Assembly (NCBI GenBank): GCA_013151975.1 | Contig: JAADHG010000020.1 | Span: 1-11,435, forward strand | DNA length: 11,435 nucleotides | Direction: 5' to 3' | Origin: Chlorobiota bacterium | Lineage (GTDB): Bacteria > Bacteroidota > Bacteroidia > Flavobacteriales > Flavobacteriaceae | Shown: positions 6,572 through 11,435 of the stretch, piece by piece | Position numbering within the stretch: the stretch's first letter is position 1 | How the letters are laid out: every line of letters starts with the position of its first letter | Notes under the pieces: model-generated | Databases searched by the model: none | What the model saw: only the letters and a program-made list of their open reading frames with translations | Told to the model about the DNA's origin: nothing | Position numbers and translations under genes: made by a program

Positions 6572-6589
6572 AAAAAATAAAATTTTTTG

Positions 6590-6976
6590 ATGGGATTTTT
6601 TAGTAATTTATTTAAAGCTTCTGAACCTAAAGAAACAAAGCTATTACCTTGGATTGCTTTTACCGATTTGCAACAAATACAAGAGATTAAAGAGCAATCT
6701 AAGAACAAAACACAAGTGGTCTTTAAACACTCTACAAGTTGTGGTATTAGCCGTATGGTTTTAAACCGGTTTGTAGATGCCTATTCCTTGACTGAAAATG
6801 ATTTAGATTTATATTATTTAGATTTATTAAGTTACAGAAACATATCTAACGAGGTTGGGTATACGTTTCAAGTGATGCACGAATCTCCACAACTTTTAGT
6901 AATTAAAAATGGCGTAGTAGTAGTTCACAGTTCACATGGTGGAGTTAATACCATCGATTTAAATGACTTTCTTTAA
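6590..6976 (+). CDS. ytxJ: Bacillithiol-system redox-active protein YtxJ
   Basis: The 128-residue product has a thioredoxin-like fold with a monothiol-type active site. KHSTSCGIS (residues 46-54) contains the single cysteine C51 followed by GIS, matching the YtxJ pattern in which a lone Cys faces a Ser (here S54) instead of a second Cys. The ESPQLLVIKNG segment holds the conserved cis-proline (P100) and the strand after it. The N-terminal MGFFSNLFK and the LLPWIAFTDLQQIQEI opening are also typical. YtxJ is found in bacillithiol-producing Firmicutes and Bacteroidota and is thought to act as a bacilliredoxin-like protein removing bacillithiol from oxidised proteins. I chose the ATG at 6590 because the alternative at 6587 is TTG and family members begin MG(F/L). 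It is divergent from clpB, with 182 bases between the start codons, and appears monocistronic. Confidence 0.88.
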   Translation: MGFFSNLFKASEPKETKLLPWIAFTDLQQIQEIKEQSKNKTQVVFKHSTSCGISRMVLNRFVDAYSLTENDLDLYYLDLLSYRNISNEVGYTFQVMHESPQLLVIKNGVVVVHSSHGGVNTIDLNDFL

Positions 6977-7035
6977 TAACTTTTGTAAAGTTTATTAAAT
7001 GGAAGTATTCAATTTTGTAGTTTTAAAAATATAAC

Positions 7036-7097
7036 TTCGCTTATCGTTCGTTATAAATTACTGAAACGAATGATATCTTAACATTGTGCTTCATTAT
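7036..7097. repeat. Left inverted flank of the DUF6090 cassette
   Basis: This stretch has the same ordered blocks as the DNA downstream of the gene, in opposite orientation: TTCGCTTATCG (7036-7046), TGAAACG (7062-7068) and TTGTGCTT followed by CATTAT (7084-7097). Their counterparts are CGATAAGCGAA (8015-8025), CGTTTCA (7999-8005) and ATAACGAAAGCACAA (7884-7898). ATCGTTCGTT (7043-7052) and AACGAATGAT (7065-7074) also make a local hairpin at 9 of 10 positions. This copy is shorter, lacking about 90 internal bases present on the right. Confidence 0.6.
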
Positions 7098-7113
7098 GAC
7101 AAACCGCTAACCA

Positions 7114-7887
7114 ATGATAAAATTCTATCGAAAAATACGCTACGACCTTATGGAGAAAAATAAAACTGGGAGGTATATTAAATATGCTATTGGAGAAATT
7201 GTTCTTGTTGTTATTGGAATTTTAATTGCACTTTCAATTAATAATTGGAATGAAAACAGGAAGGATGGAATAAAAGAACAAGTTATCCTAAAATCTTTAA
7301 GGGTCAATCTGAAAGAAAATCTTAAACTACTAAACCTACCCTACGTAGCAACCATTAATGCTTATAATTCTTCATTGAATTTACTTGAATTAATTGCACC
7401 TAATGGTTCCAGCATAAACACAAATCAAGTAGACAGTTTATTAAGCGTAACGCTTGATTACTTTTCCTTTGACGCTAACAGTGGTGCTATTAACGAAATC
7501 ATCAATTCTGGCCAATTAAATATTATTAGGAATGAAGAATTGAAAAATCTGATTTCCAATTGGTCAGGAATAACTGAAGATACACAAAGAGATGTTGATA
7601 TTGCTAATAACCATGCGTTTGATAAAATCATTACGTATTTGGTGAAACATGGAAATATAAGTAATTTACCTATAGGAAATAATATGTCGCAAAAAACAGA
7701 CTTAAGGCCGAAACCAATATCGAGTTTTGAAGTCGATTATGAAAATTTGATGAACTCCTCTGAATTCGAAAATTTGGTAAGCTGGCATTCCGTAAACATG
7801 TTATATATACTAAATGAATACATGTTTTTTAAATCCTATATGGAAAAAACAATTGATCTGATAGATTCTGAAATTGATGAAAAATAA
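7114..7887 (+). CDS. DUF6090-like single-pass membrane protein
   Basis: The 257-residue product starts MIKFYRKIR followed by ENK-type residues and one strongly hydrophobic segment at about 24-43 (KYAIGEIVLVVIGILIALSINNWNE spans it, given here as positions 24-47). This opening is the hallmark of the DUF6090 family, abundant and multi-copy in Flavobacteriaceae, whose function is unknown. After the membrane segment comes a long, mostly helical region rich in Asn, Ser, Glu and Lys, with no catalytic motif that I can recognise; a conserved-looking SGQLNIIRNEELKNLI segment lies near 131-146. Positive charges before the helix predict the N terminus inside and the bulk outside the inner membrane. It stands alone between ytxJ and fahA and is bracketed by inverted repeats, suggesting it arrived as a unit. 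The family name is from memory. Confidence 0.85.
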   Translation: MIKFYRKIRYDLMEKNKTGRYIKYAIGEIVLVVIGILIALSINNWNENRKDGIKEQVILKSLRVNLKENLKLLNLPYVATINAYNSSLNLLELIAPNGSSINTNQVDSLLSVTLDYFSFDANSGAINEIINSGQLNIIRNEELKNLISNWSGITEDTQRDVDIANNHAFDKIITYLVKHGNISNLPIGNNMSQKTDLRPKPISSFEVDYENLMNSSEFENLVSWHSVNMLYILNEYMFFKSYMEKTIDLIDSEIDEK

Positions 7888-8025
7888 CGAAAGCACAACA
7901 CCGTGTAAAAAACATGGCGGCTTGATGAATAATTAGAAGAGTTTGACTATATTTAATCTTTAAATCAAAACTGAAACAAAACGGTAAAAAACCCGCAACG
8001 TTTCATACACAACCCGATAAGCGAA
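7884..8025. repeat. Right inverted flank of the DUF6090 cassette, with internal palindrome
   Basis: The element starts on the last codons of the DUF6090 gene with ATAACGAAAGCACAA (7884-7898) and ends with CGATAAGCGAA (8015-8025); both ends have inverted counterparts upstream of the gene. Inside, 7903-7920 (GTGTAAAAAACATGGCGG) pairs with 7993-8010 at 14 of 18 positions, giving an imperfect stem around a 72-base AT-rich middle. No ORF is seen inside. Such a folded, terminal-repeat-bearing element is unlike a simple terminator. Confidence 0.6.
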
Positions 8026-8050
8026 ACGCCCTAAAAAGCGATTAAAAGTT

Positions 8051-9325
8051 TTATTTTTTATAAACAGGAAGTAATTCCGTTTTTACTTCGCCAAAACCGA
8101 TACGAGTGCCATCTTTTTCGCAATATCCTCGCATAATTACAGTATCGTGGTCGTTAATAAATTTGCGTTCTGTACCATCTTTCATTTTAAGCGGTTTTTC
8201 GCCTCTCCAAGAGAGCTCTAACATAGACCCATAAGCATCTGGAGTTGGTCCAGAAATGGTGCCGCTTCCCATCATATCGCCAGAATTTACAGGACAGCCA
8301 TTAGACGTGTGGTGTGCCAGTTGTTGCGACATATTCCAATACATATATTTAAAATTAGAATGGCTTACCACAGTTTCTTTTGCGCCTTTGGGCTGTATGG
8401 CTGCTTCCAGATGAATATCAAAACTCTTTTTGCCTTTGTATTGCAGGTACGAAAAAGGTTTAGGGTCTTGTTTTGGGCCTTCAACTCTAAATGGTTCTAG
8501 TGCATCTAGCGTAACAATCCAAGGTGAAATAGAAGAAGCAAAACTCTTTGCTAAAAACGGACCAAGAGGTACGTACTCCCATTTTTGTATATCGCGTGCA
8601 GACCAATCTAATACCAATCCGAAGATATATTCTTCGGCTTCATCAATAGGAATTGGTTCTCCTAAATCGTTGGCATCAGTAGTAATAAAAGCCATTTCCA
8701 ATTCAAAATCAATCAATTTTGAAGGTCCAAAAACAGGCTCAGTAGCACCAGCAGGTAAGGTTTGCCCTTGTGGTCTATGCACAGGAATGCCGGAAGGTAT
8801 TATAGAGCTACTGCGACCGTGATACCCAACAGGAATGTGCAACCAGTTTGGCAATAAAGCATTTTCTGGGTCTCTAAACATAGTGCCAACATTGGTAGCA
8901 TGTTCTTTACTAGAATAAAAATCGGTATAATCTCCAATAAGAACAGGAAGTTGCATTTCAATTTCATCCAATCGAAAAAGTACGGTTTCCTTATTCTTTT
9001 TGTTATTCTTTAGTGTGTCATTATTACTGTCAAAAATTTCGGATATTCTATTGCGTACTAAACGCCAAGTTTTACGTCCGTCAGCAATAAAATCGTTAAG
9101 GGTATCTTGCAGAAAAATATCATCAGTTAACGGAATGTCATCAAAGTAACCCAATTGATGCAAGGCACCAAGGTCTATAGCAGTATCGCCAATTCTAGTA
9201 CCAATGGTAATAATATCATCTCTTGTTAAAAATACACCGAAGGGAATATTTTGAATAGGGAAATCAGAATTTTTATCAACGTGAAGCCACGATGTTCTAT
9301 CTGGATTGTTAGCTGCTAATGACAT
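8051..9325 (-). CDS. fahA: Fumarylacetoacetase
   Basis: FahA cleaves 4-fumarylacetoacetate to fumarate and acetoacetate, the last step of tyrosine and phenylalanine breakdown by the homogentisate route, in the cytoplasm. The 424-residue length matches bacterial and animal enzymes. Aligning by eye with the mouse enzyme, the metal and catalytic residues are all present: D135 and Y137 and H142 in TDFYSSKEH (mouse D126, Y128, H133), R151, Y168 in VGYHGR, E208 and E210 in DFELEMA (mouse E199, E201), D240, R244 and Q247 in LDWSARDIQKWE (mouse D233, R237, Q240), K260 (mouse K253) and E370 in MLELSW (mouse E364). An Asn/Lys-rich insert at about 100-113 separates the N-terminal SH3-like domain from the catalytic domain. 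It is divergent from glyA; other tyrosine-pathway genes are not in the window. Confidence 0.97.
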   Translation of the reverse strand: MSLAANNPDRTSWLHVDKNSDFPIQNIPFGVFLTRDDIITIGTRIGDTAIDLGALHQLGYFDDIPLTDDIFLQDTLNDFIADGRKTWRLVRNRISEIFDSNNDTLKNNKKNKETVLFRLDEIEMQLPVLIGDYTDFYSSKEHATNVGTMFRDPENALLPNWLHIPVGYHGRSSSIIPSGIPVHRPQGQTLPAGATEPVFGPSKLIDFELEMAFITTDANDLGEPIPIDEAEEYIFGLVLDWSARDIQKWEYVPLGPFLAKSFASSISPWIVTLDALEPFRVEGPKQDPKPFSYLQYKGKKSFDIHLEAAIQPKGAKETVVSHSNFKYMYWNMSQQLAHHTSNGCPVNSGDMMGSGTISGPTPDAYGSMLELSWRGEKPLKMKDGTERKFINDHDTVIMRGYCEKDGTRIGFGEVKTELLPVYKK

Positions 9326-9360
9326 ATATAAGATGTTATTTATTTTTATAAATTATATTT

Positions 9361-9368
9361 CAAACCTA
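9361..9368 (-). promoter_or_regulatory. Candidate -7 box of fahA
   Basis: The minus strand reads TAGGTTTG, an exact TAnnTTTG match, 35 bases upstream of the fahA ATG. A -33 TTG is not visible; the region upstream is T-rich. Confidence 0.45.
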
Positions 9369-9420
9369 CATATTTTTTATTTAAAATAAGAAAAAAACGA
9401 TTAAAAAGTAGATTCACTTT

Positions 9421-9439
9421 AACCGTTAATAAAACGGTT
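9421..9439. promoter_or_regulatory. Inverted repeat between fahA and glyA, possible operator
   Basis: AACCGTT (9421-9427) and AACGGTT (9433-9439) form a perfect 7-bp inverted repeat with a 5-base spacer, in the middle of the 201-base divergent region. It lies upstream of both candidate promoters and could bind a regulator of either gene; no T-run follows to suggest a terminator. Confidence 0.35.
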
Positions 9440-9466
9440 TAAAACTTAATAGTAAATATATGTTTT

Positions 9467-9500
9467 TTGAAGTTTTAAATTAATGGATTTACTATTTTTG
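9467..9500 (+). promoter_or_regulatory. Candidate glyA promoter (TTG -33 and TATTTTTG -7)
   Basis: TTG (9467-9469) is followed by TATTTTTG (9493-9500) after 23 bases, the upper end of the 17-23 spacing known for Bacteroidota primary-sigma promoters. The -7 box ends 26 bases before the glyA ATG. This is the best-formed promoter in the window. Confidence 0.55.
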
Positions 9501-9526
9501 CCATTAATTTAATGAAATAATAATTT

Positions 9527-10798
9527 ATGCAACGCGACGAACAAATCTTTGAATTAATACAAGCTGAAAATAATCGCCAAAAACAGGGGCTAGAATTAAT
9601 AGCTTCTGAGAATTTTGTAAGCGACCAAGTTATGGAAGCAGCAGGTTCTGTACTAACCAATAAATATGCCGAAGGTTATCCTGGTAAGCGTTATTATGGT
9701 GGTTGTGAAATCGTGGATGAAGTAGAGCAACTAGCCATTGATAGAGCTAAGGCTTTGTTTGGAGCAACTTGGGCTAATGTGCAGCCACATTCTGGAAGCC
9801 AAGCTAATACGGCAGTTTTGGCTGCATGTTTAAAACCTGGCGACACAATTTTAGGATTCGATTTGTCTCATGGTGGGCATTTAACTCATGGTTCTCCTGT
9901 AAATTTTTCTGGGAAGCTTTATAATCCTGTGTTTTATGGTGTAAAAAAAGAAACAGGAATTATTGATTATGATCATGTTGAAGAAGTTGCTAAACGCGAA
10001 CAACCTAAGCTTATTATTGCAGGAGCTTCTGCGTATTCTCGTGATATGGATTTTAAACGTTTTCGTGAGATTGCAGATAGTGTAGGTGCTATATTATTTG
10101 CAGATATTTCACATCCAGCAGGATTAATAGCAAAAGGTATTTTGAACGATCCGTTACCGCATTGTCATATAGTAACCACGACAACGCATAAAACCTTGAG
10201 AGGTCCACGTGGAGGATTAATATTAATGGGCGAAGATTTTGAAAACCCATTTGGTATTACATTAAAATCTGGTAAATTACGAATGATGTCTTCTTTATTA
10301 GACTCCGCAGTATTCCCTGGAAATCAAGGGGGACCTTTAGAGCATATGATAGCAGCCAAGGCCATTGCTTTTGGTGAAGCACTTTCTGATGAGTTTTTAC
10401 ATTATATATTACAAGTAAAGAAAAATGCTGATGCCATGGCTCAAGCATTTGTAGCTAAAGGTTACGATATTATTTCTAAGGGGACAGATAATCATATGAT
10501 GCTAATTGACCTAAGGAATAAAAGCATTACTGGTAAAGAAGCAGATCAAGCTTTAGGTAAAGCAGACATTACAGTTAATAAAAATATGGTACCTTTCGAT
10601 GATAAATCACCATTTGTGACTTCTGGAATAAGAATAGGAGTAGCGGCTGTTTCAACACGAGGATTAAAAGAAAATGATATGGATGTTATTGTAGATTTGA
10701 TTGATGAGGTTATTTCAAATTATGAAAATGAAGCAGTCTTAGAATCTGTTGCATCAAAAGTAAATGCGATGATGAAAAATAAACCCTTATTTATGTGA
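9527..10798 (+). CDS. glyA: Serine hydroxymethyltransferase
   Basis: GlyA interconverts serine and glycine while moving the one-carbon unit to tetrahydrofolate, using pyridoxal phosphate; it is the main source of 5,10-methylene-THF in the cytoplasm. At 423 residues it is the typical bacterial length. Visible landmarks are LELIASENF (22-30), the substrate-contact loop AEGYPGKRYYGGCE (48-61), HSGSQAN (88-94), FADISHPAGL (191-200) with PLP-contacting D193 and stacking H196, TTTTHKTLRGPRGG (217-230) with the Schiff-base lysine K222, and SGIRIG (366-371) with the carboxylate-binding R369. The FGITLKSGKLRMMSSLLD segment at 242-259 is longer than in E. coli GlyA, as I recall for Bacteroidota. The ATG at 9527 gives the family N terminus. 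Only 7 bases separate it from the next gene. Confidence 0.98.
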   Translation: MQRDEQIFELIQAENNRQKQGLELIASENFVSDQVMEAAGSVLTNKYAEGYPGKRYYGGCEIVDEVEQLAIDRAKALFGATWANVQPHSGSQANTAVLAACLKPGDTILGFDLSHGGHLTHGSPVNFSGKLYNPVFYGVKKETGIIDYDHVEEVAKREQPKLIIAGASAYSRDMDFKRFREIADSVGAILFADISHPAGLIAKGILNDPLPHCHIVTTTTHKTLRGPRGGLILMGEDFENPFGITLKSGKLRMMSSLLDSAVFPGNQGGPLEHMIAAKAIAFGEALSDEFLHYILQVKKNADAMAQAFVAKGYDIISKGTDNHMMLIDLRNKSITGKEADQALGKADITVNKNMVPFDDKSPFVTSGIRIGVAAVSTRGLKENDMDVIVDLIDEVISNYENEAVLESVASKVNAMMKNKPLFM

Positions 10799-10805
10799 AA
10801 TAATT

Positions 10806-11435
10806 ATGAAAAAACTAATTGCTTTATTATTTTTAATTAGTTGTTATTCAAGCGTAACAGGGCAAATTGCATTTCAAGACGTTGCTACGTCTGTTGGTGT
10901 TGGTGTTACATATGGTACTGGTTATCTTGGTGGTGGTGTATCTTTCTGCGATTTTGATAATGATGGCTGGGATGATTTAACTATGGCTTCAGAATCTGGT
11001 AAAACAGTTAAAGTGTATAAAAACAATAATGGCTCTTTTGTATTGGTAAGCACATTGTTTCCAGAATTATATGAAACTAAGCAAGTGATTTGGGTTGATT
11101 ATGATAATGATGGAGATAAAGATTTTTTTGCTGTTAGTAATACACAACAAAATGTACTATATAGAAATGATGGAAATAATGTTTTTGTAAATATAACAAT
11201 GACAAGCGGATTATTTACATCAAATTTTTTGACTTTTGGAGCATCATGGGGAGATTTTGATAATGATGGTCTATTAGATATATTCATTTCTAATAGAGAT
11301 GATATAAGCTTTAACCAGCGAAATTATCTATACAAGAATAATGGTGATGATACATTTACCGATGTTACATCTTCTTCAGGAATTGATTTAAACAATCATG
11401 TTACGTTTTGTTCAGCTTTTTTTGATTATGATAAT
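10806..11435 (+). CDS. Secreted FG-GAP/VCBS-repeat protein, N-terminal part
   Basis: An open frame runs from the ATG at 10806 to the window end without a stop (210 codons), so the protein is incomplete here. Residues 1-20 form a signal peptide (MKKLIALLFLISCYSSVTGQ). The rest is built of repeats with calcium-loop motifs: DFDNDGWDDL (near 49-58), DYDNDGDKDF (near 98-107), DFDNDGLLDI (near 152-161) and a fourth beginning DYDN at the edge. Between them are YRNDGNN- and YKNNGDDTFTDVT-type strands, as in FG-GAP/VCBS (integrin-alpha-like) beta-propellers. Such proteins in Bacteroidota are usually large, extracellular and often exported by the type IX system through a C-terminal sorting domain that would lie beyond the window. 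It starts 7 bases after glyA with no terminator between, so read-through transcription is likely. Confidence 0.85.
   Translation, partial: MKKLIALLFLISCYSSVTGQIAFQDVATSVGVGVTYGTGYLGGGVSFCDFDNDGWDDLTMASESGKTVKVYKNNNGSFVLVSTLFPELYETKQVIWVDYDNDGDKDFFAVSNTQQNVLYRNDGNNVFVNITMTSGLFTSNFLTFGASWGDFDNDGLLDIFISNRDDISFNQRNYLYKNNGDDTFTDVTSSSGIDLNNHVTFCSAFFDYDN

Noticed and set aside
6978..6992. AACTTT-TGT-AAAGTT hairpin after ytxJ as a terminator
   Set aside because: A six-pair AT-rich stem with a three-base loop and no T-run; too weak to call.
8309..8822. Two plus-strand frames opposite fahA
   Set aside because: Antisense to a gene whose catalytic residues are all intact; no independent coding evidence.
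9475..9660. 61-codon minus-strand frame over the glyA start
   Set aside because: It overlaps the glyA promoter and first codons and encodes nothing recognisable.
10806..10868. Lipobox-like LISC in the FG-GAP protein signal peptide
   Set aside because: The cysteine at residue 13 is early and the segment continues to a normal VTGQ signal-peptidase-I-like end; a secreted rather than lipid-anchored protein is more likely, though not excluded.
1..11435. Defence system, prophage, CRISPR array, tRNA or rRNA genes
   Set aside because: No repeat-spacer pattern, no nuclease, integrase or structural phage proteins, and no cloverleaf or rRNA sequence was seen on either strand.

Overview
The window looks like chromosomal DNA of a marine-type Flavobacteriaceae (Bacteroidota). 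It is AT-rich, its secreted proteins start MKK...SQ or carry Bacteroidota-style lipoboxes, and upstream regions repeatedly contain the Bacteroidota -7 promoter motif TAnnTTTG rather than strong Shine-Dalgarno sequences. The families present (DUF6503-type lipoprotein, DUF6090 protein, YtxJ, FG-GAP secreted protein) are typical of that family. I cannot name the genus.

Layout. Positions 1-818 (minus strand): smpB, then the start of a secreted protein with a carboxypeptidase-like regulatory domain, cut by an in-frame TAG at 11-13. Positions 907-1641 (plus): a lipoprotein. Positions 1642-1801: a mosaic of palindromic intergenic repeats between convergent genes. Positions 1802-2725 (minus): a two-gene unit of a cupin lipoprotein and an exported histidine phosphatase. 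Positions 2994-3647 (plus): an OmpW-like outer-membrane barrel. Positions 3669-3762: two terminators between convergent genes. Positions 3804-6407 (minus): the disaggregase clpB. Positions 6408-6589: a divergent regulatory region with stacked inverted repeats. Positions 6590-6976 (plus): ytxJ, a bacillithiol-linked redox protein. Positions 7036-8025: a DUF6090 gene bracketed by inverted repeats. Positions 8051-9325 (minus): fumarylacetoacetase, diverging from glyA (9527-10798, plus). Positions 10806-11435 (plus): the start of a secreted FG-GAP/VCBS-repeat protein that runs off the window.

Most genes are ordinary housekeeping: ribosome rescue (SmpB), protein disaggregation (ClpB), thiol redox (YtxJ), tyrosine catabolism (FahA) and one-carbon metabolism (GlyA). 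ClpB and YtxJ share a divergent upstream region and could both answer protein or thiol stress, which is inference. No phage, CRISPR, toxin-antitoxin or recognisable defence operon is visible.

The least ordinary part is 7036-8025. A single DUF6090 membrane-protein gene sits between two related, inverted, palindrome-containing flanks that share an 11-bp exact block, CGTTTCA and a degenerate AAGCACAA block. It looks like a cassette inserted between ytxJ and fahA. The repeat mosaic at 1679-1776 and the stacked inverted repeats upstream of clpB are the next most useful leads. There is no gene-free stretch longer than 300 bases.
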